Origin: SZAS-79 sp965279075
GTDB taxonomy: Bacteria; Pseudomonadota; Gammaproteobacteria; Burkholderiales; SG8-39
Length of the DNA: 64,000 nucleotides
Direction of reading: 5' to 3'
NCBI GenBank assembly: GCA_965279075.1
Contig: CBDIHI010000012.1
Span: 558,001-622,000, forward strand
The notes beneath the pieces are model-generated. The model was not told where the DNA came from. It saw only the letters and a program-made list of their open reading frames with translations, and searched no databases. Position 1 is the stretch's first letter; each line of letters starts with the position of its first letter. The translations under genes and the position numbers were made by a program. This document shows positions 8,328 to 17,277 of this stretch, piece after piece.

Positions 8328-11300
8328 ATGAACCTCTCCCAGCCCTTCATCGAAAGGCCCGTCGCCACCACCCTGCTCACGCTCGGCATCGCGCTGGCCG
8401 GCGCGCTGTCGTTCGGCTTCCTGCCGGTCTCGCCGCTGCCGCAGGTGGACTTCCCGACGATTTCGGTGTCGGCGTCCCTGCCGGGCGCGAGCCCCGAGAC
8501 GATGGCCTCTTCGGTGGCGACGCCCCTGGAACGCTCGCTCGGGCGGATCGCGGGGATCACGGAGATCACGTCCTCCAGTTCGCTCGGCTCGACCCGGATC
8601 ACGCTGCAGTTCGACCTCAGCCGGGACATCGACGGCGCGGCCAACGACGTGCAGGCGGCGATCAACGCCGCCCGCACGCTGCTGCCCTCCGGCCTGCCGA
8701 GCAACCCGACCTACCGCAAGGTCAACCCGGCCGACGCGCCGATCATGATCCTGTCGATGACCTCCGAATCGTTGACGCAGGGGCAGATGTACGACGCGGC
8801 CTCGACGATCCTCGCGCAGAAGCTCTCCCAGCTGAAGGGCATAGGGCAGGTGACCGTGGGCGGATCTTCGCTGCCTGCGGTCAGGGTGGAACTGAACCCG
8901 GCGACGCTCTACAAGTACGGCATCGGGCTGGAGGACGTTCGAACCGCCATCGTGGCGACCAACGCGAACCGCCCCAAGGGGGCGGTGGAGGACGACGCGC
9001 GCTACTGGCAGATCCTCGCCAACGACCAGGCCAAGAAGGCGGCCGACTATATGCCGGTGGTGGTGGCGTATCGCAACGGCAGCGCGGTGCGCCTGTCCGA
9101 CGTGGGCGAGGTGGTGGATTCCGTGCAGGACCTGAGGAACGCGGGGTCCGCCAACGGCAAGCCCTCGGTGCTGCTGATCCTGAACCGCCAGCCGAACGCC
9201 AACATCATCGAGACGGTGGACCGGGTGCGCGCGATCCTGCCGGTGCTGCGCGCCTCGATCCCCAGCGCGATCGACCTTGAGGTCGCGCTCGACCGCACGC
9301 CGACGATCCGCGCTTCGCTGCGCGAAGTCGAGCGCTCGCTGGCGATCTCGATGGGCCTCGTGATCCTCGTGGTGTTCCTGTTTCTGCGCAACTGGCGGGC
9401 CACGCTGATCCCGGCGGTGGCCGTGCCGGTGTCCCTGGTCGGCACCTTCGCGGTGATGCACCTCTGCGGGTTCAGCCTGAACAACCTGTCGCTGATGGCG
9501 CTGACGATCGCGACCGGATTCGTCGTTGACGACGCGATCGTCGTGCTGGAGAACATCTCGCGCAGGATCGAGGAGGGCATGCCGCCGATGAAGGCCGCGT
9601 TGCTGGGCTCGCGCGAGGTGGGCTTCACGGTGCTGTCGATGAGCCTTTCGCTGATCGCCGTGTTCATCCCGATCCTGCTGATGGGCGGCATCGTCGGGAG
9701 GCTCTTCCGCGAGTTCGCGGTGGTGCTATCGGTTTCGATCCTGATCAGCCTGCTGGTGTCGCTCACGACCACGCCGATGATGTGCGCCCGGCTGCTCAAG
9801 CCCGAAGGCGCGACGCCGCACGGGCGCCTGTATCGGGTCAGCGAGCGTTTTTTCGCCTGGATGCGGCGCGGTTACGAGGTGACGCTCTCCTGGGCGCTGC
9901 GCCACAGCCGCTTCATGATGGTGCTGCTCGCCGGCGCGATCGGCCTGAACTTCTACCTGTATTCGGTGGTGCCGAAGGGGTTCTTCCCCCAGCAGGACAC
10001 CGGCCGGCTGGTCGGCAGCATCCAGGCCGACCAGGGGATTTCGTTCCAGGCCATGCGCGGCAAGGTGTCGACTTTCGTCGAGATCGTGAGGGCCGACCCG
10101 GCCGTGGACACCGTGGTCGCATTCACCGGGGGAGGGCAGCGCAACCGCGCCTTCATGTTCGTCACGCTCAAGCCCCTGAAGGAGCGCAAGCTGTCCGCCG
10201 ACCAGGTGGTGGGCAGGCTGCGCGCGAAGCTGTTCCAGGAGCCGGGGGCGAGTCTGTTCCTCGTGCCGGTGCAGGACATCCGCGTCGGCGGCCGCGCCGC
10301 GAATGCCCAGTACCAGTTCACGCTGCAGGCGGACGACCTCGAGGAGTTGCGCCGCTGGGAACCGCGCGTGCGGCGGGCCCTGGGGCAACTGCCCGAGCTC
10401 GTCGACGTGAACACCGACCAGGAGGACAAGGGCCAGCAGACTTCACTCGTCATCGATCGCGACACCGCGGCCCGGCTCGGGGTCACCATGCGCATGGTCG
10501 ACTCCACGCTGAACGACGTGTTCGGCCAGCGCATCGTGTCGACCATCTACAACCCCCTGAACCAGTACCGGGTGGTGATGGAGGCCGCGCCCGAGTTCTG
10601 GCAGAGCCCGGACACGCTGAAGCACGTCCACGTCAGCGGCACGGGCGGCGTTCAGGTGCCGCTTTCGGCGTTCAGTTCCTACGGGCCCACCAGCACGCCG
10701 CTGGCGGTGAACCACCAGGGCCAGTTCGCCGCGTCGACGATCTCGTTCAACCTGCCCGAAGGCGTGTCTCTTTCCGAGGCGACGGCGGCGGTCCGGCAGG
10801 CCATGGACGACATCGGCGTGCCCACCACCGTGCACGGCACCTTCCAGGGCACTGCGCGGGCCTTCCAGAAATCGCTCGAGAACCAGCCCTGGCTGATCCT
10901 CGCTGCGCTGGTCACGCTATACATCGTGCTCGGCATCCTCTACGAGAGCGTCGTGCACCCGGTCACGATCCTCTCGACGCTGCCTTCGGCCGGCGTGGGC
11001 GCGCTGCTCGCGCTGCTCGCCTTCGGCACCGAACTCAGCATCATCGCGTTCATCGGCGTGATCCTGCTGATCGGAATCGTCAAGAAGAACGCGATCATGA
11101 TGATCGATTTCGCCATCGACGCCGAAAGGAACGAGGGCCTCACGCCGGAAGCCGCCATCTACAAGGCCTGCGTGCTGCGCTTCCGGCCGATCATGATGAC
11201 GACCATGGCGGCGCTGCTTGGCGCGGTGCCGCTCGCCGTCGGCCTGGGCGAAGGGGCGGAACTGCGCAAGCCCCTGGGGATCGCCATCGTCGGCGGCCTC

Positions 11301-11432
11301 GTGTTCAGCCAGTTGCTTACGCTTTACACGACGCCGGTGGTCTACCTTTACCTCGACCGCTTCCGGCTCTGGGCCGGGCGTCACTGGAAATGGAGCGCGC
11401 GCCGCGCGGCGCCCGGAGGACAACCCGCATGA
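8328..11432 (+). CDS. mdtC: RND multidrug efflux permease, MdtC-like
   Basis: A 1034-aa RND pump, the second of the MdtBC-type pair. It has the N-terminus MNLSQPFIERPVATTLLTLG, the TM4 relay GFVVDDAIVVLENIS and the TM10 segment GIVKKNAIMMIDFAID. It differs throughout from the preceding pump, so the pair is old and not a recent duplication. It lies 133 bp after mdtB, an unusually long gap within this operon and one filled by a palindrome. Its stop overlaps the start of the outer-membrane factor by 4 bp (ATGA, 11429-11432). Confidence 0.95.
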   Translation: MNLSQPFIERPVATTLLTLGIALAGALSFGFLPVSPLPQVDFPTISVSASLPGASPETMASSVATPLERSLGRIAGITEITSSSSLGSTRITLQFDLSRDIDGAANDVQAAINAARTLLPSGLPSNPTYRKVNPADAPIMILSMTSESLTQGQMYDAASTILAQKLSQLKGIGQVTVGGSSLPAVRVELNPATLYKYGIGLEDVRTAIVATNANRPKGAVEDDARYWQILANDQAKKAADYMPVVVAYRNGSAVRLSDVGEVVDSVQDLRNAGSANGKPSVLLILNRQPNANIIETVDRVRAILPVLRASIPSAIDLEVALDRTPTIRASLREVERSLAISMGLVILVVFLFLRNWRATLIPAVAVPVSLVGTFAVMHLCGFSLNNLSLMALTIATGFVVDDAIVVLENISRRIEEGMPPMKAALLGSREVGFTVLSMSLSLIAVFIPILLMGGIVGRLFREFAVVLSVSILISLLVSLTTTPMMCARLLKPEGATPHGRLYRVSERFFAWMRRGYEVTLSWALRHSRFMMVLLAGAIGLNFYLYSVVPKGFFPQQDTGRLVGSIQADQGISFQAMRGKVSTFVEIVRADPAVDTVVAFTGGGQRNRAFMFVTLKPLKERKLSADQVVGRLRAKLFQEPGASLFLVPVQDIRVGGRAANAQYQFTLQADDLEELRRWEPRVRRALGQLPELVDVNTDQEDKGQQTSLVIDRDTAARLGVTMRMVDSTLNDVFGQRIVSTIYNPLNQYRVVMEAAPEFWQSPDTLKHVHVSGTGGVQVPLSAFSSYGPTSTPLAVNHQGQFAASTISFNLPEGVSLSEATAAVRQAMDDIGVPTTVHGTFQGTARAFQKSLENQPWLILAALVTLYIVLGILYESVVHPVTILSTLPSAGVGALLALLAFGTELSIIAFIGVILLIGIVKKNAIMMIDFAIDAERNEGLTPEAAIYKACVLRFRPIMMTTMAALLGAVPLAVGLGEGAELRKPLGIAIVGGLVFSQLLTLYTTPVVYLYLDRFRLWAGRHWKWSARRAAPGGQPA

Positions 11433-12871
11433 AGACGACCCCCACAGTCCTTTCACTGCTTGCGGTGCTGGTCGCCGGTTGCACGGTGGGCCCCGACTAC
11501 GTGAAGCCCGCCGCCGAGGTGCCGGCGGCCTACAAGGAGAACTTCGCCTGGCAGCCCGCGCAGCCGCGCGACCACGAGAGCCGCGGCCGGTGGTGGGCGG
11601 CGTTCGGCGACCCGCAGCTCGATCGCCTGCTCGCGGAGGTGGACGTCTCGAACCAGACGCTCGCGGCGGCCGAGGCCCAGTTCCGCCAGTCCGTGGCCCT
11701 CGCCGACAGCGCGCGCGCCGCGTGGTACCCGACGGCGACGGTGGGTCTGTCCGAGACCCGCTCGCGCCCGTCGTCCACCACCGGCCCGGTGACGGGTGTC
11801 GCGACCACCAAGCGCACGATCTGGTCGATGCCGGTCAACGCCTCGTGGGAGATCGACCTGTGGGGCCGCGTGCGGCGCTCGGTCGAGGCGGGCGAGGCGA
11901 CGGCGCAGGCGAGCGCCGCAGACCTCGAGACCGCGCGCCTGAGCATCCGCGCGCAGCTCGCGCAGAACTACTTCCAGCTGCGCGCGGTGGATGCGCAGAA
12001 GGCGCTCCTCGCGAGCACGGTCGCGGCCTACGCGCGGTCGCTTGAACTCACCACCAACCGCTACAAGAGCGGTGTGGTCGCGCGCGTCGACGTCGCACAG
12101 GCCGAGGCGCAGCTGAAGTCCACGCAGGCCCAGCTGATCGACCTTGGCGTGCAGCGCGCGCAGCTCGAGCATGCGATCGCCGTGCTGCTGGGCAAGCCAC
12201 CGGGCGTGTTCTCGATGCCGGCTGCGTCACTCTCCGCTGTGCCGCCGCCGGTGCCCGCCGGCCTGCCTGCGGACCTGCTCGAGCGCCGGCCCGACATCGC
12301 CGCCGCCGAGCGCAGGGTGGCCGCGGCGAACGCCCAGGTCGGCGTGGCGAAGGCCGCGTGGTTCCCCACCACCACGCTGAGCGCGGCCTACGGGTTCCAG
12401 ACGGCGCAGTCCTCGCAGTGGTTCACGCTGCCGAGCCGCTTCTGGTCGATCGGCCCGGCGCTGGCCGAGACGATCTTCGACGGCGGCCGGCGCCGGGCCG
12501 CCAGCGACCAGGCGCGCGCAGCGTTCGAAGCGAGCGTCGCGAACTACCGCCAGGCGGTGCTGACCGGCTTCCAGGAGGTGGAGGACAACCTCGCGGCGCT
12601 ACGCATCCTGGAAGAGGAGGCCGCGGTACAGGCCGAGGCCGTTAAGGCCGCGCAGCTGGTGCTGGAGTATTCCCTCAACCAGTACAAGGCAGGCATCACC
12701 ACCTACCTTCAGGTGGTGACCGCGCAGGCCACCGCGCTTTCGAACCAGCGCACCGCCGCTGACCTGCTCGCCCGCCGCGTGACGGCGAGCGTGCTCCTGG
12801 TCAAGGCGCTGGGCGGAGGCTGGGAGGCGGCCTCGTTGCCCGCCTCGAAAGACCTTGCCGGAAAGAAGTAG
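11429..12871 (+). CDS. Outer-membrane efflux lipoprotein, NodT/OprM family
   Basis: A 480-aa TolC-like outer-membrane factor and last gene of the MdtABC-type operon. The signal peptide ends in the lipobox LLAVLVAGC, so it is probably acylated, followed by TVGPDYVKP as in most NodT proteins. Two OEP repeats cover about residues 60-250 and 270-465. Conserved features include WEIDLWGRVRR, LLERRPDIAAAERRV and a closing LVKALGGGWE. The start overlaps the mdtC stop; GGAGG lies upstream. It should form the exit duct for the two pumps. The stop abuts the convergent dioxygenase gene with no spacer. Confidence 0.94.
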   Translation: MKTTPTVLSLLAVLVAGCTVGPDYVKPAAEVPAAYKENFAWQPAQPRDHESRGRWWAAFGDPQLDRLLAEVDVSNQTLAAAEAQFRQSVALADSARAAWYPTATVGLSETRSRPSSTTGPVTGVATTKRTIWSMPVNASWEIDLWGRVRRSVEAGEATAQASAADLETARLSIRAQLAQNYFQLRAVDAQKALLASTVAAYARSLELTTNRYKSGVVARVDVAQAEAQLKSTQAQLIDLGVQRAQLEHAIAVLLGKPPGVFSMPAASLSAVPPPVPAGLPADLLERRPDIAAAERRVAAANAQVGVAKAAWFPTTTLSAAYGFQTAQSSQWFTLPSRFWSIGPALAETIFDGGRRRAASDQARAAFEASVANYRQAVLTGFQEVEDNLAALRILEEEAAVQAEAVKAAQLVLEYSLNQYKAGITTYLQVVTAQATALSNQRTAADLLARRVTASVLLVKALGGGWEAASLPASKDLAGKK

Positions 12872-13459
12872 CTAGACCCAGACCTGCAGCACGTAGTCGA
12901 ACGCCGCCTGCGCGTTCGTCATGTCGACGCGCTGCGCCTTGATCCGGTAGCCACCGGGGGTGTTCTTCAGCTGGTGCACGTAGCTGCCGGCGAAGTGGCG
13001 CGCGGTGTCGCGGCGCAGTTCCATCATGTGGAAGCGCGAACGCACGATTACGTCGCCGTTGGGCGACTCACGCTCGACGATCACGTTGCCGACCACATGG
13101 TTGGTGTTCCACAGCGGACGCTGCGACCACGCGTCCGGGTGCAGCACGCGCTTCATCCGCACCGTCATGAGGTTCTTGTCCTCGGCGAAGATCGAGGGGA
13201 TCCCGTCCCAGTGCTTGTCCGCCGGGTCGGCGGGCATCCAGTAGACGCCGTCCGCCGTGAACAGGTCGATGTAGTCCTGCCAGCGCTTCGCGTCGAGGAT
13301 CTCGGCCTGCTGGTAGAGGAACTGCTCGACAGCGTGCTGGGTGGCGTGGCCGCCGGCTTTCGCGGGCGCCTTCCTTGCGACGGTCTTGCCGCTTTTTTTC
13401 GCCGCTGCCTTCTTCGCCACGGGCTTTTTCGAAGTTTTCTTCATCGGTGTCTTTGCCAT
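12872..13459 (-). CDS. Aromatic-ring-hydroxylating dioxygenase beta subunit with basic N-terminal extension
   Basis: A 195-aa small subunit of a Rieske oxygenase. Residues about 40-195 have the NTF2-like cone fold of dioxygenase beta subunits (VEQFLYQQAEILDAKRWQDY, FTADGVYWMPAD, WNTNHVVGNV). Residues 1-37 are an unusual Lys/Ala tract (MAKTPMKKTSKKPVAKKAAA and onwards) resembling the basic tails of bacterial histone-H1-like proteins. Such a tail is not part of this family. The gene follows the alpha subunit with a 12-bp gap and an AAGGGAC ribosome site before the ATG, so the tail is translated if this start is right. No downstream in-frame start before the domain looks better. Confidence 0.9.
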   Translation of the reverse strand: MAKTPMKKTSKKPVAKKAAAKKSGKTVARKAPAKAGGHATQHAVEQFLYQQAEILDAKRWQDYIDLFTADGVYWMPADPADKHWDGIPSIFAEDKNLMTVRMKRVLHPDAWSQRPLWNTNHVVGNVIVERESPNGDVIVRSRFHMMELRRDTARHFAGSYVHQLKNTPGGYRIKAQRVDMTNAQAAFDYVLQVWV

Positions 13460-13471
13460 GTCCGTTGTCCC

Positions 13472-14791
13472 TTATGCGTTCGCCATGAATTCGGCCCACG
13501 CCTTCATCTGGTTGCGCATCGGTGCCTCCGACGTGCCCATGCCCTCGGCCGTCTCGAGCGCGCCGTTCTTCTCGATGTCGCGGCCGTGGTGCCGCGCGAA
13601 ACTCACCCATTCGCCGCCGTCCGATGCGAGGCCCGTCTGGGCTTTCCAGAAATTCTCGAGGTCGTCCGCGTTGATCAGCGTGGCGGGGGAGTTGACCAGG
13701 TTGTAGTACGCCAGCGCCCGGCGGTAGATCGGCTCGGGCGCGCCCTTCAGGCGGAAGTGCCAGATCTCGGTCAGCGTCTTGTTGACGCCCAGCGGCCGCA
13801 CCGCGCGCAGCTGCTGCAGCGGCGACTGCACCGACAGCCCCGGGTAGAGCAGGACGTGGTGGATGTTGGTCGTCAGGATCTCCTCCTTCTTCTTCTCGCC
13901 ATAGGCCTTCACCAGCGTCTTCTCGTAGGCCAGCGTGTCCGGGTCCTGCGGGCGCAGGCCCATGTAGCCGGTCAGGATGCAGTGGCCGTACGGGTAGTTG
14001 ATCGTCTGGAAGTTGTCCCACTTGTCGATCGTCACGGTCGAGAAGGCCGACAGCATGTGGTAGGCGAGCGGCGCATGCCCGGTCTTCTTCTCGAGCTCGA
14101 CCTCGACGTCGCGCGCGGCGCGCCCGGTGGACTGGTGCGTGACCGACGGGTGCAGCGCGTCGAGCTGGTTCTCGAGGAAGATCTTCCAGTTGGAATTCTG
14201 GATGACCCGGAAGCACGTGGGCACGACCTCGACCACGCCCGCCGGCGCGCGGTCGCAGATGTCGTCGAAGGCGATCTTCGCCGGCCCGAGGAACTCCACG
14301 AGCGACGGGCCTTCCTCGGCGAGGCTGGCGAACACGAAGCCGCGGTAGTTCTCGACCCGGGCGGCCGGTTTCATGTTGATGTCGGGATTGTCGCGGTTCC
14401 AGCGGGTGCCCTTGTAGCCCGATTCCATCATCGGGATGTTCTTCAGCTTGCCGTCGTGGTGGAAGGTCCACGCGTGGTACGAGCAACGGAAGGCGTCGCC
14501 GGTGTTGCCGTGCCGGTCGCCGCAGAGCATCACGCCGCGGTGCGGGCAGCGGTTGTAGAGGACGTTCACGCTGCCGTCGGCGCCCCTCACCATGACCATG
14601 GGCTGGCGGCCGATCTGGACGGTGTAGTAATCGCCGGGCTTCTTCACCTGCGTCTCGTGGCCGCAATAGACCCAGACGCGCTCGTGGATGCGCTCCATCT
14701 CGAGCTCGAACAACTGCTCGTCGGTGTAGACCGACTTGTGCACGCGGTCGGGCTCGACCAGCTTGGAAATGGGCGGATTGCGATCGTGCAT
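13472..14791 (-). CDS. Aromatic-ring-hydroxylating dioxygenase alpha subunit (Rieske)
   Basis: A 439-aa catalytic subunit of a multicomponent Rieske non-haem-iron oxygenase. The Rieske 2Fe-2S ligands are C82-P-H84 and C103-x2-H106. The mononuclear-iron motif follows in ENQLDALHPSVTH, with D-x2-H-x4-H. Length fits the family. It would dihydroxylate or hydroxylate an aromatic substrate using electrons from a reductase. No NAD(P)H reductase or ferredoxin of the normal type lies beside it, so electrons must come from elsewhere or from a non-standard partner. A GGAGA site precedes the ATG. A MarR gene sits immediately upstream on the same strand. The substrate is unknown. Confidence 0.94.
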   Translation of the reverse strand: MHDRNPPISKLVEPDRVHKSVYTDEQLFELEMERIHERVWVYCGHETQVKKPGDYYTVQIGRQPMVMVRGADGSVNVLYNRCPHRGVMLCGDRHGNTGDAFRCSYHAWTFHHDGKLKNIPMMESGYKGTRWNRDNPDINMKPAARVENYRGFVFASLAEEGPSLVEFLGPAKIAFDDICDRAPAGVVEVVPTCFRVIQNSNWKIFLENQLDALHPSVTHQSTGRAARDVEVELEKKTGHAPLAYHMLSAFSTVTIDKWDNFQTINYPYGHCILTGYMGLRPQDPDTLAYEKTLVKAYGEKKKEEILTTNIHHVLLYPGLSVQSPLQQLRAVRPLGVNKTLTEIWHFRLKGAPEPIYRRALAYYNLVNSPATLINADDLENFWKAQTGLASDGGEWVSFARHHGRDIEKNGALETAEGMGTSEAPMRNQMKAWAEFMANA

Positions 14792-14821
14792 CAGGGTCTC
14801 CGTTGTGCGGTCAGGGGGAAA

Positions 14822-15289
14822 TCAGGGATGCGCAGCCGGCCGCGGCATGCCGGCACTCTGCGAATCGAGGTTGCGGTGCATCTGTTCCAGCGTCCAGCGC
14901 AGCAGTTCGGGGGCGCCGTCCGGCAGTCCCGCAAGGGCTGCGCGGTTGAGTTCATCCACGGCCGGCCAGATGCGCGCAAAAAGCCTCTCCCCGGCGGCCG
15001 TGGGCGCGAGCCGGGTCACACGCATGTCGTCGGCGTCCGACAGGCGGGTGAGCCAGCCGGCCTCCTGCATCCGGTCCACCGTGCGGGTCAGCGTCGAGCG
15101 GTCGATCGAGGCGAGTTCGGCCAGTTCGCTCATCGAGCAGCGCTGCCGTGCATGCAGCGACGCGAGCACGCGCCACTCGGGCGCGCGCAGGCCGTGGATA
15201 TCCAGCGCCTCGGCGAGCCGCCGGTCGCGCCCGGCGATCACCTGGGTCAGCCAGAAGAACACGTGCTTTTCGAGCTCGAACGCAGCCAT
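14822..15289 (-). CDS. MarR-family transcriptional regulator
   Basis: A 155-aa winged-helix regulator. The core reads RAPEWRVLASLHARQRCSMSELAELASIDRSTLTRTVDRM, then the wing GWLTRLSDADDMRVTRLAPT, as in MarR/SlyA proteins. These dimers bind palindromes and usually release DNA when an aromatic ligand binds. It is transcribed towards the dioxygenase genes, 30 bp ahead of the alpha subunit, and divergently from the flavoprotein operon. Regulation of one or both by an aromatic acid is therefore a reasonable inference. Two palindromes built on TTGCA/TGCAA half sites lie in the divergent region. Confidence 0.92.
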   Translation of the reverse strand: MAAFELEKHVFFWLTQVIAGRDRRLAEALDIHGLRAPEWRVLASLHARQRCSMSELAELASIDRSTLTRTVDRMQEAGWLTRLSDADDMRVTRLAPTAAGERLFARIWPAVDELNRAALAGLPDGAPELLRWTLEQMHRNLDSQSAGMPRPAAHP

Positions 15290-15639
15290 GCGGCGAAGCT
15301 ACGCCGCATTGGTTGCATTTGCAAGGGAGTCTCCCGGCCACCCTGACGGCGCATCGTGGGCGAGCCCCATCGGATTCATCCCATATGCAAGCAATGATTG
15401 CGTGGCGAAACAAGGGGCGCGGGCTCTTGCTTCGCTGCGGCACTCCCCCCAACATCGACGCATGCCGTCCATGCCATCCAGCGAAGCTCAGCCGCGTCCG
15501 CATCCCAATCCGCCGCCGATCGGGCGGCTTTGTGCTGACATAATTCTGGGGCGTGCGCCGATACGGGATCCGAAGCCCTATGCGCCGGCCCGTTTCCTGC
15601 AACAGCGCGGCGGCACCCCGCCGGCCTGACAGATCAGCT
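15290..15639. promoter_or_regulatory. Divergent regulatory region between marR and the flavoprotein operon
   Basis: These 350 bases contain no convincing gene. TTGCATTTGCAA (15313-15324) is a perfect inverted repeat 24 bp upstream of the marR start. GCAATGATTGC (15391-15401) is a second perfect inverted repeat, preceded by TGCAA. Both fit the size and shape of MarR-family operators, and the first is placed for autoregulation. A weak -10-like CATAAT (15539-15544) could serve the flavoprotein gene. The assignment as operators is inference from symmetry and position only. Confidence 0.45.
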
Positions 15640-17277
15640 ATGGACTACGAACTCATGCACCTTTCCACGGACGTCCTGGTCGTCGGCGCGGGCGGCGCCG
15701 GCATGTACGCGGCCCTCGAAGCCAAGCGCGGCGGGGCGAAAGTCATACTCGCCGACCGGAGCCTGATCGGGCGCGGCGGCGCGACCATCATGGCGCAGAT
15801 GACCGTGGCGGTCGCAATGGGCGAGCAGGAGCCCGACCACTGGGAGCATCACCTCGCCGACACGCTGGCCGCCGGCCGGGGCCTGTGCGACCCGGCGCTG
15901 GCGCGGCTGCTGTGCGAGGAAGGGCCGGAGGTGATCCGCGAGATGGACGGGTGGGGCGTGGGCTGGGCAAGGGAAGGGGGGCATATGAAACAGGCCCATG
16001 CACCGGGCCATGACCGACCGCGCTGCGTGTACGTCGATTTCCTCAACACCGGCCCTGCGGTCGCCAAGACGCTGCGCACGCGCCTGATCCGCACGCCGGA
16101 CATCCGGCGCGTCGGCGATTTGCTGGTGACGGAACTGGTGGTGAAGGACGGCGAGTGTGTCGGCGCCGTCGCGCTGCACTTGCCGACCGGGGCGCCGGTC
16201 ACCATCGCCGCCGCGTCCACCATCGTCGCGACCGGCGGCCTGACGCGGCTCTACCAACGCAACAGCGCCTCGGCCAACATGGGCGGCGACGGCTACGCGC
16301 TGTGCCACGCGGCAGGCGCGGAACTCATCGACATGGAGTTCGTGCAGTTCTTCCCGATCGGCCACCTCGCGCCGCGACTGATCGGCATGGACCCGATCAT
16401 GTGGGACCCGTTCCGCTACAAGCTCGGCGGGCGCCTGCTGAACGGCGCTCGCGAGGAGTTCGTGCACAAGTACGGCGCGACGGACGAGGGCAGGTACGTG
16501 GTCACGCGCGACCTGGCCACCTACGCCATCGTGAAGGAAGTCGAGGCCGGGCGCGGCTCGCCGCACGGCGGGGCCTGGCTGTCCTTCGAGCATTGCACCG
16601 AGGCCCAGCTGCGCGCGGCGGGCGGGCCCGTCATCGACCGCCTCGCCAAGAACGGGATCGACCTGAAGAAGCAGGCGGTCGAGGTCGCGCCGATCGCGCA
16701 CTACCACATGGGCGGCGTGCGGGCCGACACCTCGATGGCGACGCGCGTGCCCGGCCTGTATGTCGCGGGCGAGGCGGTGGGCGGTGCCAACGGCGCGAAC
16801 CGGCTGTCCGGCAATGCGATCACGGAGGCGCTGGTGTTCGGCAGGCGGGCCGGCAGGAGTGCCGCGGAACACGCGGCGGCGAGCGGGGCCTCCCGTGCCG
16901 CGGAGCCCGCGTTCGCCGCGGCGGTCGACCGGCTCACCCGCGGCGCCACGAACCCGCGCGCCAATCCCGCCGCGATGATAGTGGAGCTGCAGGCGCTGAT
17001 GCAGAAGGACGTCGGCCCGTTCCGGACCGGGGCGGGCCTCGAGCGCGCGATCGGGCGCATCGATGCGATGATGCGCGAACTCCCGGCGATGAAGCCGCCG
17101 GCCGGCACTGCCTACGACACTGCGCTGGCGGACTGGATCGACCTCTCGGTTATGCTGGACGTGGCCGGGCACGTCGCGCGTTCGGCGCTTTCGCGCACCG
17201 AGAGCCGCGGCGCCCACCAGCGCGAGGATTACCCCGGCATGGACCCCGCATGGCAGAAAAACCAGGTGATCGCATGA
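15640..17277 (+). CDS. FAD-dependent fumarate reductase/succinate dehydrogenase-type flavoprotein (non-covalent FAD)
   Basis: A 545-aa flavoprotein of the SdhA/FrdA/NadB superfamily. The dinucleotide fold is at the N-terminus (VLVVGAGGAGMYAALEAKRG). The FAD/substrate region holds IAHYHMGGVRAD and GLYVAGEAVGGANGANRLSG. The His that binds FAD covalently in SdhA/FrdA is absent: the matching segment reads LIGRGGATIMAQ, so FAD should be non-covalent, as in soluble fumarate reductases or NadB. The start MDYELMHL is chosen because the conserved domain begins seven residues later. The next gene overlaps it by 4 bp and encodes a ferredoxin-like 2Fe-2S partner. No membrane anchor subunits are present. 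Substrate unknown. Confidence 0.9.
   Translation: MDYELMHLSTDVLVVGAGGAGMYAALEAKRGGAKVILADRSLIGRGGATIMAQMTVAVAMGEQEPDHWEHHLADTLAAGRGLCDPALARLLCEEGPEVIREMDGWGVGWAREGGHMKQAHAPGHDRPRCVYVDFLNTGPAVAKTLRTRLIRTPDIRRVGDLLVTELVVKDGECVGAVALHLPTGAPVTIAAASTIVATGGLTRLYQRNSASANMGGDGYALCHAAGAELIDMEFVQFFPIGHLAPRLIGMDPIMWDPFRYKLGGRLLNGAREEFVHKYGATDEGRYVVTRDLATYAIVKEVEAGRGSPHGGAWLSFEHCTEAQLRAAGGPVIDRLAKNGIDLKKQAVEVAPIAHYHMGGVRADTSMATRVPGLYVAGEAVGGANGANRLSGNAITEALVFGRRAGRSAAEHAAASGASRAAEPAFAAAVDRLTRGATNPRANPAAMIVELQALMQKDVGPFRTGAGLERAIGRIDAMMRELPAMKPPAGTAYDTALADWIDLSVMLDVAGHVARSALSRTESRGAHQREDYPGMDPAWQKNQVIA

Noticed and set aside
8199..8330. Short peptide frames within the palindrome between the RND pumps
   Set aside because: They result from reading the inverted repeat itself; no ribosome site or conserved peptide.
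12974..15346. 790-codon plus-strand frame across the dioxygenase and marR genes
   Set aside because: Spans three genuine minus-strand genes and their gaps, with no recognisable protein features.
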